Below are positions 1 to 12,139 of a stretch of 64,000 nt of DNA, in pieces (position 1 is the stretch's first letter; every line of letters begins with the position of its first letter). The DNA comes from Morchella semilibera. Taxonomy: Eukaryota > Ascomycota > Pezizomycetes > Pezizales > Morchellaceae. The DNA lies in NCBI GenBank assembly GCA_009192285.1, contig WBVU01000010.1, positions 558,001 to 622,000 of the forward strand. The letters run 5' to 3'. The position numbers and the translations under genes are program-made. The notes beneath the pieces were generated by a model. That model saw only the letters and a list, made by a program, of their open reading frames with translations. It did no database searches and had not been told where the DNA came from.

Positions 1-3000
1 ATACGGCCTATTACGCGCTCTAGAGGCTCCCCAGTGCTAAATGATCCATAGAATAGTACAAGTAAGGCGCAAAACTACATGTAATATCCCGAGGATGCGC
101 GTACCCGAAACAAAACCCTATACGTCCATCCAGACGCCCAGGTGTTATTTTTGGCTGCGCATAGTCCACCAACTAGAGACAGAACATGGAAGCCAAACAC
201 ACAAACGAGTGATATCGCGTGATTAGATGCTGCAACCAATACGGGTTTCTCTAGCAATTGATAGGAGTAGGTGTAGCTTCTGCAATTATCCCTTAATTGG
301 ACGGATGGAAGTGGTTAGATTCACGACCTGGACCGTGCACCCTTTAGTAAAGGATTTATATGGTAAGTAACAACAACAACAGAACCAAACAAGGGTTTCC
401 AACAGTTGCCACACGGGGGTTAATATTAAATTTGACAACTTTCATCTCTAAGGGATAGAATATCTCAGTGGCTAATAGCTCAGTAGCTCGAACCGCAAGC
501 GTACACTACAGTGTGCTACTACTCTACGTTTGGACCATGGACAGAGCGCTAGGTTATGTTGCAACTGTGATACGAAAGATTGTCGTAATATGAGGAAAAC
601 CAACCTGGGGGGAGACGGCACCGGAGCTTTCCACTGATATCTAACAATGATTGTCATCTTTAACGAGAGCTGAGCTATGTTCACCACGTTACAGAACTTG
701 AACTCACTAACCCCCTTTCCGAAAAACAGCTACCGTACCCCTCTAGAGTCCAAGCCTCAATGATGTCTTTAGATCAAAACAAGGGAGGCATCCTTCTAAT
801 ATATAAATCATCCTAGGTAGGGGGGTTTGGGGGGTTTGGGGGGTTTGGGGGTTATGTCAGTGGTCAGGCGAGTGTTAACTATTTATGTTCCTCTATCAAC
901 GCAGCGATATGTTTGATTTCCCCCTAATAGGCTTTGGTTACTGCTGGTCGTTATTAGGTGAAACATGACCCTAACCCTATGACTCCATGATCCACCTTAA
1001 TTTCAAAATACACCCGGAACTTAGCGAATATAGATACGAGCTGCGCACATCCGGTCAGAGTATACTCAAAAGAATAACCTTAATAATATTTACCGCGGAC
1101 GCCGCCGGGTGTAAGCTTACAAGTAGAGTAGGAGTGGTTGTGGCGTGGCCCAAGCGCCAACCATTTCACTCGGTTCCCATTGAGGGACTGAGTTACGGAC
1201 TGAGCAGCCCAGGGTTGAATATTGATGGGATAACTGTTTATAAACAAGATGAAGTGAACTTAAATCTAGGTCAATAGAATTCCATCTGGTCGAGAGTGAA
1301 TTTGCTTCTATTCTTGCTGTGGATATTACCAGGCTGTGGCAGAATACATATATTGATCCCGGATCCCCCGATATTGGAACATTGCGCCAGCAATTCTCTT
1401 TATCCTCCTAGTCAGGCTTCAGTAAACGATGAGCTGGGTTGACGATATTTTAAGCTCGAGCATCCCATTGAGATCCTGGCTATTTGGACCTGGACACGAT
1501 AGTGGTGTTGATCGGTTTGAGGGCTGGGTTTTGGTTTTGAAAGCGATGAAGATACTGGGGCAGGAAGCTTGGGAACAGACCCCGTGAGATGTACATCTGA
1601 TATGTAAGTGTTGACTTCACGGAGAAATATCTCAGTATTTGCTAACTTTCCGATACCATAGATTGTACTTCTTACTACCCACCCTTATGTCCGAGTCTGA
1701 GCATTGAAGAGGTGCTTACAGCTGCGCGCGCTGCAGGACAACGCTATAGATCTGAAATGGTTAGGAACATAGATGAGCAAATTGCGGCCCAGGATTTTCC
1801 CAAAATATAGACATAGAGTTTTACTACAAACTTCGATATAACGACCGGATTTCAAGTGGGTGTTGGTATGCATGTATGAATTATCAAGTGGGTGTTGGTC
1901 TGTACTCTGGATACTGTGTAATGTACGAATTTCATGTACTTTATGCCTTTGGTGTAACCGTGATAACCTTATGCATCACTGGAGGTCAAATCCAGGTCAT
2001 TCAAACGGACCTTTCCACTTCCTGTAAAGACAAACGGACAAGTGAAAACGAGACCTATGAATTATAATTGATAGCTAGGCATGGGACCCGCTGCCGACCT
2101 GAAATGTCGCAGATCCAAAAGTCATTACCGCTGGAACTCATATTCAGGTTCTATCCTCCCCTAAGTGATACCTAGCACCAACACCGATGCAAGATGCAAT
2201 GGAAGCCGTTTGGATGCCTGCCTGCCTATCTGCCATCTGCAGGTACATGTACGACCGGCCTAGGATAGGATGGAGGGCGATAAGATCACTACCCTAGTAG
2301 TTGCACATGATGTGTGTTCTACTAATGGCCAATGGCTCGTAGACCCACAGATAGGCCAAGATCTAAGCCACAGAGCACATCGGTTGATTATGACGTTTCT
2401 TCCTTTTGACAACTGGTACCGTTCCTCTTTCTCCTGATGATCATCCACGTGGACCCCTAAGGAGTTCGGCTCTTGAAATAAGAGCTGCATCCCCATGGCC
2501 ACGTTGTATCTATGCGATTATTTGACCGGGTAATAATGAATGATGGCTGGTTAGGCCGAGTCGTGTTTGCATAGCAACGGTCATCATTGCAGGGGAGTAA
2601 ACCTGATTTTTTTGAATATGGATAGGTGCTTGACTGATCGCCGTCGATGGTGGACAGTCCTCTCTGAGACGTTTAACTACCTTTCAAGGCCGGCCTCTGC
2701 AATCAGTGCAAGAATGGTTTTATATCGACCTTAACATAGCCGGCGAGGCGATCGTAAAGACGAAACAACCCATATCGGTGATCTATTTATCTAGATTCAC
2801 CCCGCCAGCGGAGTGAGCCCGGATATCCCGGGATGACGTGCAGTAGCGACCCATGAATTCTAAGAGTGTAGAGTAGCTAAAAAGCTAAGTAAACCCTGGA
2901 TTATTTTCTCGCTTATATTACCACCGGCCTCAATATTTTATACCAGATTTAGAACTAGCAAACCTAGCACCACCGGTATGATTCCTCCCAAGTGATGGGC

Positions 3001-5500
3001 TCCTATTTGAAGGTCCATAAAGTGGTGAATATCGAGAGCCATAAAGTAGCTAGACCTATTATCTAAAATCTCTTAGAGTTTTGTCCACATAGGCGGATAT
3101 GTAGCCACCCGATGAAATATACTTCAATTGAAGTACGTGCACTTAGTAGATGCTAGAGTCCTTATATATATAAATAGTAATAAACTGAAAGAGATAGTGA
3201 GTAAAATATTCGCCATCCTCATTCCAAGGGAGATGAATAGATCTTTTTGAACTTGCATCGAGTGATACCTAATGATCATTAGACAGGAAATAAGTAGAAG
3301 ATAATTTAAATTAATTTCGGGGCATAGAGGTAACACTGTACCTGGCACTCAAATTTGACACAACCAAGTATAGATGTAGATATGGTATTGGTGAGTAGCC
3401 AAGGTTCTAGTTGTCAAAGGTATCAACAGTGGTGCTTGTTTCTGCAAGCAGCACCGAAAGAACTTGGCGAACAAAACCAGCCCAACCGTCAAACTTTATG
3501 CCAAAGTCAAATAACTTAAACGGGACGATGTGATACGTCTCCATGTGGAATACAGACCCTAAGAAAGAGATTATTTGGCCCTTTCCGGCTATCTCGCCTT
3601 AGCTAAATAAAAAAGAGGCAATAAGAACCTTTGACTCCGAATGGAACCCACCGAGTAAACCTACACAGAGATGCAGTAAGATTTGGAATATTGTACGCAT
3701 CACTAAGGATGTGGTTTCAGCTTGAGTGGTCATGAGGCAGTAACTCGCTCGCTGGTCTGCCATACATCTATCCTAAATGCATGGGCGAGCAGATGCTCAT
3801 ACGAATGATTTCGTTTCCCCGCATCGCAGCCATATCAAAGGTGCGATAACTTGGATAACTTGAGCGGCTAAACCCGGCTGTTGCAGATGATTATAAAGGT
3901 GTGGCACATCTTTCCAGGGCTAAGGACCCTGGGAAAGATCTGGGTCGGGCCGCACGTTGTACAGCGACGATCTGTATGGAGAGATGGTAAAGCTATGGGG
4001 TTTTGTCAGCTGAGGTCCTATCTGGTCGATTAAGCGAAGCATCATAACCTACAATATGATAAAGCACAACACCTGGGTCCACCGTCTATCCGTACTCACT
4101 CAGACTGTTATTAGCACCAAACCACCTAAGAATACACTAAAGTGTATCCCCAAACAGATATATGGCCCAACAGTTTCTATAAATAATAGGTATCCTTAAG
4201 AGGTCGGAGGGTACGCAGTTATTGAACCACCTAGGCTACTGTCAACCTTGATGCGCCGGGTCATCCCCTCAAGTACCATGAGTGAAGATCCTAATCTTAG
4301 ACTCTGAGCCAATACAAAGTATGAATGCCCTAAGCTGTCATATACCTTCGCCAATGATGGGTCGCTTGGATGAGAACTGCTTTCAAGGGGCCAATTGATC
4401 ATCGTGACATGTTAAATGGGTAACAGTGACAGCGAGCATACACGTTTCTCTAAAGCTTTCGTTTTAGTCCGTACTCCTAGCTATGTAACATTTAATCATA
4501 TCGTACACACATCTTCGATGCTGAACACGTGTCCAGAACTACATGTATATGTAGCTAACACCAAACCTCCATTTTCTCTATATAACCCTGGCCGCTCCCT
4601 CTTAAGCCTTCCCAGCTACATACTATCTCCGCCATGTATCTCCATACACTACAGTACTATCTAATACATTCTCGACTATATAATTAGGAGACATCAACTC
4701 TACCCTCCATCATAAGTTACCCCTCTAGCATAATAAACCAATTCGTGCTAACAATTACTCTTTGTCTACGAGTGAGGGCCCCTTGCAGAACAATTCTGCA
4801 CTAATGAGTACATGTATGTTTGGACCGTTGGTTCAATTATCGATCAAGATGTCGATCTAGATTGGCGATCCCCCAGGAACCATCGGTTTCGGACCCACAG
4901 GATGCTCGCCGATGGTACTGATACCTTTTCTCATCAGGTGACCAAGGAGCCGAGTGACTTTTTATGATACAAGCAGCAACTCCACCACCCACTCCCCCTA
5001 TTCAGTTACAAATTTAGTTGCAGTGACCTGACACTGAAGTTATTAGGTTACAGCGTTATCCCTGAAAACCTAGGCGATGGGTCAATGGGACCTCCTATCA
5101 AGGTTTCATTAACCAGATCTGAAACGCTCCGAAAAGTTAAGATCCAAATTCTAAAATTATGTTCCCACCCATTCAACACGTCACGCTGTCACGTGATTCA
5201 GGCAATCTTAGAACAAACCAAATCAGTGGCAAGCGACATGGGCAAGAACTGGTATCTAACGTCAACTCATCCGATTCACGAACCTGTGCTGGGGTCAGGC
5301 TGGGTTCTGATGGTCGGAACCATCACGGCCAAATAAATAATTTGTAGCGACAACAACAAATGGTCCAATAACTAAAGCGGCAGAAATTCACATCAAGAGG
5401 ACAGGGACAAAGGGAAGTGAAAAAAGGAAACATTACACAAGCGGTGCAAACAGTACCTACATACACATGTGCTTGTAGTGCACACCTTTTGCCAACGAAA
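1..5500. other. gene-free stretch
   Basis: No reading frame here extends beyond about 100 codons, and none can be joined across splice sites into a recognisable protein. Base composition is ordinary, with stops in all frames. It contains a G-rich tandem repeat at 820-851, one short telomere-like run near 967-979, and four TACATGTA palindromes (about 76, 2244, 4540, 4809). I see no terminal repeats or transposase remnants, although diverged transposon relics cannot be excluded by eye. Confidence 0.6.
820..851 (+). repeat. G-rich tandem repeat (GGGGGGTTT)n
   Basis: Three GGGGGGTTT units are followed by GGGGG. Four G-tracts separated by three T give a textbook G-quadruplex pattern on the plus strand. 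It lies in gene-free DNA. The unit resembles a telomere-type repeat but is not the TTAGGG usual in filamentous fungi. Confidence 0.9.
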
Positions 5501-7819
5501 CGAAACGAGGCTCAAAAGGAGAATTTTCAAAATCAGCAAACAGATCAATCATTTACATAGTTTCTCAGCCTTGTGAAAAGCGAAGATCAGGAGGGGGAAA
5601 ATGCGTCACCGAACGAAAACCGAAGGAACCCCCCCGCCCCTCTCTTGTTTCTTATCGTTCTCACCATGCCCCCCCTCTCCCCCTTTATGGCCACGTCAGA
5701 AAACTGTCACTCTGCATCAATTGAAAACCGAGAGGGCCGCCTATGGAATCTGGGGAATGGGAAAAAAAAATTGTATTACAGAGATGGCCCAATGCTCTTG
5801 TCTTTGTACCACTCGGTAACATTCGCGCAAGGGTTACACACCCGAAACAAGGTTATTTGCCACAGACATTAACAGGCATACACGCTCAACATTAACACTA
5901 CCAATTACCCACATAGGGGATTCGGAAAGGTGAACCATCTCACTCCGTATATTCATTTTATTCTCGGCCGAAGTCAGTCGCCTAGGTATATACATCCCAT
6001 TCATCCATTGTCCCGTCAAACCATCATTCAACGTCAACTATTTCCAGCCTCATCTAGCCACTCATCCATAATCCATTCGACCAGTCAACCAGTCAATCAA
6101 TCAACCCAACCCTCGCCCACCACACTCGCCTGCTTTATATATTCAAACTTGAGTTTATTTGTATGTACTTACTTTCTTTACGCCCAGCTGTTCTCCGTCA
6201 ACATGCAAAGCATACGAAAGGTATTAAGGCTTTCTTCGACGGCAACGAATTTAAGAAAAAACGAAGTGAAGTGGTGGTAGTGTGTTCAAAACATAGACAG
6301 TTTAAAAGGTAGGCGGAGGGTAATGATGATGGTGGTGATGAGGGTATTGCGAGATGGAGATAGAAGAAAGCGAAAGCCCGACGACGACGACATCAAGAAA
6401 AGAAAAAGGCGCAACGAAAGAAAAAACACAAGACATACGTATCAGTCTGATTTGAAAAAAAAAAAAAAAAAGGGGGGGAACCGTGGTCCAAAGATACATA
6501 GAATACAAGCGGTGTTATATGTAGAAGAAAGCAAATCGTTCAATCCATCCTGAAGGATCAACCAACCACAAAAAGGGACTTCATCAATCAGAAAAAAAAA
6601 AAAAAAAAGAACTCCAGATCCCAAGCAAAGCAAAACAGAAAGCAGGAAGAAAAAAAAAAAAGGGAAGAAGAAAACCTCCAACCACAGAAGCCACCCACCA
6701 TTTGTATATAAAAAAGGTAGTTAGTTTTGCTTTGTAGATACAAAATCTACATTCTCTCTCTCTCTCTCTCACTCTCCCGCAGTACCCGTGTCTCCCTTCA
6801 CTGCCACCCCGAGTCCATAAACGCATGAGCCAGCCGCAGAAGAAAAAAATCTCATCAGAAAAAAAAAAAACCAAACCACCATATACCACCCCCCCTTCCA
6901 CCTCGAAACCTCGCGGGCAATTTTTTTTGGCATCTATAAACAAAAAAAAATCCGTTTGTGAAACACGCAACCAAAAGAGTAACTGTAGAAGAGGGGAAAA
7001 AAACGAACCGAATCAGGAACAAGAAACCCCGGGAAAAAAAAAACCCAACGTGAAAAAAAAAAAAAAGGAAAAAAAAAGTGACTAAAAACTAAAAAAAAGT
7101 AGAAGAAGAAGAAGAAGGGACAAAGAAGTGAATATTTGTAAATGTAAGTAGGTATTTTTGAGTATTTGCCAGCTGTAGTGTAGGTAAGGTAGGTAAAGGT
7201 AGGGTGGCTAGCTGGTAGGATGATATGTAGGTAGGGAACAACTACAGACCCACCCGCCCAGACAGCCAGCCCGGCGGTAGAAATAGCACAAGTAGAAGAA
7301 TTGAAGCAGAAGGAGTAAACAAGAAGAAGAAGGCCCCCAAGTCACGAGTAAGTAACGTTAAAAACACTAAAGAAAACAAAAAATACACTCAGGAAAACCA
7401 CATCTGAACAAAATATCACAAAAAGAAAAAAAAAAAAAAAAAAAAAAAAAGGTGAACCTCAAGCCTCCCTCCCAGATCCATACCCCCACCCCAGTCAGCG
7501 AACCTCGCCGGAGGGGGAGGGAGGGGAGAGGGGACGATTACCCCCCCGCCCCCTCTCCTCGACTCCACAATCTGACAAAGGAGAGGAAAGTAGAAAAAAA
7601 AAGGACAGACGGCGGCGAGGAACTTCTTTTTATTTTTCTTTTTATTTTTTTTATTTTTTTCGTTTCTGCGGTTATTGCTGATTTCCTGTTCGATATGGTT
7701 TTTTTATTTCTTTACTTATATTTACCGTTTTTGTTGTTATCAGAGTTCGATCGTTGGGGGGGTTGTTTGGGGGTGAGATGGGAATCTCTCATCTCCAGCA
7801 GGGGCGAGGGCGAGGAAAG
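5501..7819. other. low-complexity region downstream of MED19
   Basis: The plus strand is crowded with A-runs, including about 17 A near 6453 and 25 A at 7426-7450, plus CT and GAA microsatellites. The frames that run through it encode only Lys-rich or Phe-rich homopolymers and are not credible genes. It lies 3' of the minus-strand MED19 gene, so part may be its 3' untranslated region. Nothing else is supported. Confidence 0.55.
7426..7450 (+). repeat. A25 homopolymer
   Basis: An uninterrupted run of 25 A is the longest of many A-runs between 6.4 and 7.5 kb. On the strand of MED19 transcription these are T-runs. Confidence 0.9.
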
Positions 7820-10075
7820 TCATCGTCCGTACGGCCCGCCACTGCGCACAGATATCCCACCGCCGTGGAGCGCGTGGTGCGACATATTCATGCCGCCGGC
7901 ACCTGGCGAACTCATATCGGGGTTCTAACACTCATGTTAGCACTCTATTCTCCTTCCGCAACATGACACGGCCGCCCAATCCAACCCAGACTCTTTCGGC
8001 CACCAAAGTGAATAATGGACCTCCTCCTCTCTTTCTTTCATTGGCAGCAACCACCCCGCAGGAGCAAGAAAAGAGGCAGAGGCCAATGCACCAACCCGTC
8101 CCGCCCACCCGCGCACCAACGGAAACAACAAAAAAGAGGCAAAGCGGGATATCAAGCCCCAGGGGGAGCTCATTACCTTCTTCCGCTTCTTCTTCTTCTT
8201 TTCCTCACTCCACGCCTCTCTTCCACTACCGCCCATATCCCGGCCTCCACTTCCTGCTCCTGGACCATTACCTCCTCCACCACCTCCTCTGTCTCCTCCA
8301 CCGTTTCCATTATTCACCTGGGTGGCGTCCTCATCGTCTTCTCCGTATCCTTCGTAACTGGCATCATCATACCTTCTTCGCTTCTTGCGCTTTGGCCTGG
8401 TGTCATCCCCGCCTGCAGACACAGACGACAGGCCGCCCGGCGTCGAGCCGTTCACATGTGGAGTTCCGACCGCAACCGCAGGGGTAGTGGCGGCCGTCGC
8501 ATGCGGAGCTTTCCGGCGCTCATCTTCAAGTCCCAGGATCGAGACATCAAACTGGTTGGGCCGAACAGAGAAGCACACACATGTTAGTCATTGTTGTTCC
8601 AAACCAACCAACCCAACACCCTCCCCCCATCCCCTCCCTATCCGGTAGGAAAGAAAGAAAGAAAGTAAAAGGTGCAATATTCTTCTGCACCCCCCACAAA
8701 GGGGGAAAGAAATTGGGCGGTACAAGTCAAGGGATACACACCCCAGGTATATCGCCCCTCGTCATAGTTAACCCCTTCCGCAGCTTATTCATATCCAGTC
8801 CTTTGCTCATCTCCTTCCCATGAACGTTCTGATTGTACCATTCCTCCTCCGGCCACATGAGCAGCGTGCTCAAGAAACCCGCCTTATTCGCATCTCCGGC
8901 AGCGTCGCCGGCGGAATTGGGGTCCGTCTGCGCAGCCTTTGTCACGACAACGTTCTTGCCCGGCAGGTCATTGATGAAGCCCTTGTAGCTTTTACGCAGC
9001 TTGTTCTTCACACCCGTCGCCGGATTGAACCGGGCCACTGAATCCGCAATAGGTCGCAGGCCGTAGAGAGCGAGAAGGTCGTTTGTGAGGTCTGGGTACG
9101 AAGGTTCATGCGCTGTTGCGTGTTAACCCTCGTTCTTTTCTCTTTTGTGCCTGTGTATTTTTTTTATTGTATTTTTTTTTTACGCACCTACCGCGACGGG
9201 GGGGGGGGGGGGGGGGGATAGAAAGGGAAAGAGGAAGAGAGGGGGGGTAGGGTTAACCAACGTTTCGGACAGACCAGATAGTATGTTGACACATCTGGCT
9301 GAGAGAGGACTTCGTGCTCGCTAGGTATGGGGGGAGATGCATCGGGCATGTATCCCTGCGACATTGAATTCCGGTAACGGAGGGCGGGGGCGGTAGTGGG
9401 AGCGTTCCTGTCATAGGGGCTACTCATCCGCCGCCTCTTGTGGGACTTTTCATCTTCCTCCTCCATGTTGGTGTCGCCGTCAGTGTCTTCGTGCGACGTG
9501 GTTGGGGGCACTGTGCCCGCAGCCGAGCTTGTCGGGGTGAGGAGCGTGGAATTAGGTGCTGTTATTGTTGTTGTGGCTGTGGATGCTATGGGGTGTTGTT
9601 GCTGCTGCTGCCGCGACGAAGACGACGATATGCTAGTTGTGTTGCTTGGGAAAAAATTGGTGGAGGAGGAGGAGGATGAAGAAGAGTTGAAGGACGAGGC
9701 GTTGTTGAACAGCGGAGACGAGTGTGGCGGTGAGACGCCTGCGGCTACCGAGGAATGGTATTTTGTGGTATTTGTTGCTGCTGCTGCTGCTGTTGGGAGT
9801 GATGTAGATGATGATGATGGTGGTAATGAAGGAGTGGTCGTGGTGGTGGTAGTGGTAGTGTTGCTTGGGCCAGCATGGTTGGCGGCGGACATGTAGGAAG
9901 GGGGGGACAGAGGAGTGGTAGGCTGCTGCTGCTGCTGCTGCTGCTGGTGGTTGTGGTGGTTGTGGTGGTGCTGATGGTTGTGGTGGTTGTGGTTGTGGTG
10001 TTGCTGGTGTTCCAGGGGAGGCGGAGGATGAGGGTGGTGGTGGTGGTGGTGGTTATGGGAATAGAGGGTTGTCAT
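7820..10075 (-). CDS. MED19: Mediator complex subunit 19 (Rox3 family)
   Basis: Subunit of the Mediator head module, linking regulators to RNA polymerase II in the nucleus. Exons on the minus strand are 10075-9262, 9112-8742, 8551-8177 and 7924-7820; phases agree and give 554 residues. The conserved Rox3 core spans exons 2-3: EPSYPDLTNDLLALYGL, then a KNKLRKSYKG segment, PEEEWYNQN, GDIPG, FDVSILGLEDERR and a basic KRKKRRRYDDASYEGYGE stretch. The last exon encodes a Gly/Ser/His-rich tail ending GGPYGR. The N-terminal 270 residues are low complexity (His, Asn, Gln, Ser, Thr runs), much longer than in most fungal MED19 proteins. The first ATG in this frame is at 10075; the frame is open further upstream but only with non-ATG codons. 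Intron 1 contains a 20-base homopolymer. Identity is firm; the exact N terminus is not. Confidence 0.87.
9198..9217 (+). repeat. G20 homopolymer inside MED19 intron 1
   Basis: Twenty consecutive G on the plus strand (C on the transcript) lie inside the 149-base intron 9113-9261. Copy number is likely unstable and prone to sequencing error, but it lies outside the coding sequence. Confidence 0.85.
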
Positions 10076-10610
10076 ACGCGACGTCGGTGTCGGGGGAGGT
10101 GTCTGCTGGGACGGGGAACTGATTTTGGCGGCTGGTTTTTCCTTTCTTGGTTGGCGATGGGAACACTCCAACGTCAATCAACCAGAAAAAGAGCGAGAGC
10201 AAAAGAGAGACACACAGAGAGAGAGAGACAGAGAGAGGGAGAGAGAGAGAGAGAGTCGTAAAATAGATTTAGTAGAACCGGAAAGAAATCCTTTCTATCT
10301 TCCCAAAGAATAAAAAAAAAAAGGTTGTTATTAGAATTCCTCCCTGCGCTTAATTCCCTTTGAGACGTAGGGGGAGAACTAGACCTTCCGTCGAACCTGT
10401 TCTCTCGATGGCTGGATGGATGGAAGGAATGAATGAAGTGAATGAATGAATGAATGAATGAGTGGATGGACGAACGGGGTAGAGTAGCTAAGAGGGGGAA
10501 GACTAAGAGGGGGAAGAAAAAAAAAGGGAACGTGAAGGGGAAACGGTTGATACAATATGATGCACACACGACACAAAAATAAAAAAAAGTTGGTCGTGAG
10601 GGTCAAAAAG

Positions 10611-10696
10611 GCTGTTGCTGCTGAGGTTGCTGCTGCTGCTGCTACTGCTGCTGCTGCTGCTACTGCTGCTGCTGCTGCTGCTGCTGCTCTGCTGCC
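10611..10696 (+). repeat. CTG/CAG trinucleotide repeat
   Basis: A run of mostly CTG triplets is interrupted by CTACTG and GTTGCTG units over about 85 bases. It lies about 540 bases upstream of the MED19 start, so it reads as CAG on the MED19 sense strand. No ATG-initiated frame includes it, so a polyglutamine product is not supported. Confidence 0.85.
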
Positions 10697-11867
10697 GATC
10701 GTAGACTATGTGGATCGTTGCTAGGTAATGATGGTTCGCGTCGATGGGGCGATGATGTCGAACCCTTAATTTTTTTTTCTTCCCTTTCCTTCCCTTTACC
10801 TTTCCTTTGGCAGGAGGGGCTGACTGTTTCGAAACGAAACAGAGAAATATATATATATATAAAGGGAAGTCCTTTCTATTCTCAACAATGGGAGATAGAA
10901 TTCAGTGGATATGCTTCCCCCTCCAGAACAAGGTGTGTGAGTGTGAGCGTGTGTGTGACAGAACAACCGATAAAATCAAAAAAAGATATGGTGGAAGACA
11001 ATCAATGATAATAAAAAAAAATAACCCGACCGTCCGTTTTTTCTAGGTTATTGTACGGTACAGAAGGTATCTAAGTATAGATGTATATGTATGGATGGAT
11101 GAATGGTGATGTTTCTCCTCAGTGCTCCTCTTCTCCTACGGGGTTTTGGGTTGTGGAGACAGATGGCAGCAGTGGGGATGACCGGGGGGGGGGGGGGGGA
11201 AAGAAAGAAGGAGAGGGGAAGGATGGAAAGAGTTAGAGCGTGGGGGAAGAGAGGGGGGGGAAGGGGTGCGGCGGAGAGAGGTTGCTCTTTTCCCTTCCGG
11301 CAGCAATCAATGATGAGGAGAGGTCCCGTTTTCCTTTTTTCCCCAGGCTTAATCCTGAGTTTCCTATATTCGTTCCTATGGTTCCTAGCCTCTTTTTTTT
11401 TTTTTCTTTTCCCCAGCTACTAGCTTTCCGGGACTCTTTTCAACTACAGGGCCCTTCCCTCTTTCCTTTCCTTTGCGTTCCTTTCCCGTTCGTTCCTTTC
11501 CTTTCCTCCCTGGAGCGTCGTGTTCCTGATCCTGATCCTGATCTGTCCAGTCCTCAATCCTGTTGTCCCGCTGCCCTATCTTAACCTGTTCCTGTTCCTG
11601 CTCCTGCGCAGTAACAGCAAAAACCAATCCCTAATTCCTACTCTTTACGGCTCCTTCCCGTAGCTCGACAATTGTTTATTCCTGCGTGCGTTTTTGCTGC
11701 TTCGCGCGGAGAGGGGGAGGGGGAGGCCTAAGGGAGGTGAGGTGAGCGGTGTCTTTTAGGCGGCGATGGATGCTGTCCCGTTTTCCGTGGCAAACGTCCG
11801 GTATATATGATGTGGGCAAGCAGCAGCCAGAGGAGGGAGCGTGTGAATGAGTTGCGTGTGGTGTTAA

Positions 11868-11888
11868 GTGTGTGTGTGTGTGTGTGTG
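11868..11888 (+). repeat. GT dinucleotide microsatellite
   Basis: About ten GT units, followed by degenerate GGGTGTGTGGG. Confidence 0.85.
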
Positions 11889-12114
11889 GGTGTGTGGGTG
11901 GGCAAAGCAATCCCTGGACGGACTGGTATATACGTCTCAGAAAAGAAGGCAAAAAAAAAAAAAAAACTCCGCGTAGCTGTTCGTTTTTTATTTTTTTTTC
12001 GGGGGGGGGGGGAGGTGGGGAGGGGGGAGAGGAGGAGTGGAGTGGGTAAGTAGGAAGTTGAGGGAGGGAAAGTTATGTATGTATGTAAAGTTGTAGGCAG
12101 GTCCTGTCAGACCG

Positions 12115-12139
12115 ACTGACTGACTGACTGACTGACTGA
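12115..12139 (+). repeat. ACTG tetranucleotide microsatellite
   Basis: About six ACTG units, then a degenerate continuation (GATGGACTGACC). Confidence 0.85.

Noticed and set aside
470-520. TAGCTCAGTAG resembling a tRNA D-arm
   Set aside because: No acceptor stem, anticodon arm or T-arm at the correct distances.
1-5500. RIP-mutated transposon as explanation of the gene-free left end
   Set aside because: No TA-rich bias, terminal repeats or transposase/RT fragments could be seen; would need a computed RIP index and repeat search.
6302-7928. Lys-rich and Phe-rich frames on both strands, including one of 158 codons
   Set aside because: They arise from A-runs, T-runs and CT repeats; no conserved segment is present.
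9438-10313. Several plus-strand frames of 79-152 codons full of Val, Leu, Cys or Glu runs
   Set aside because: They are antisense shadows of the triplet repeats in the MED19 N terminus.
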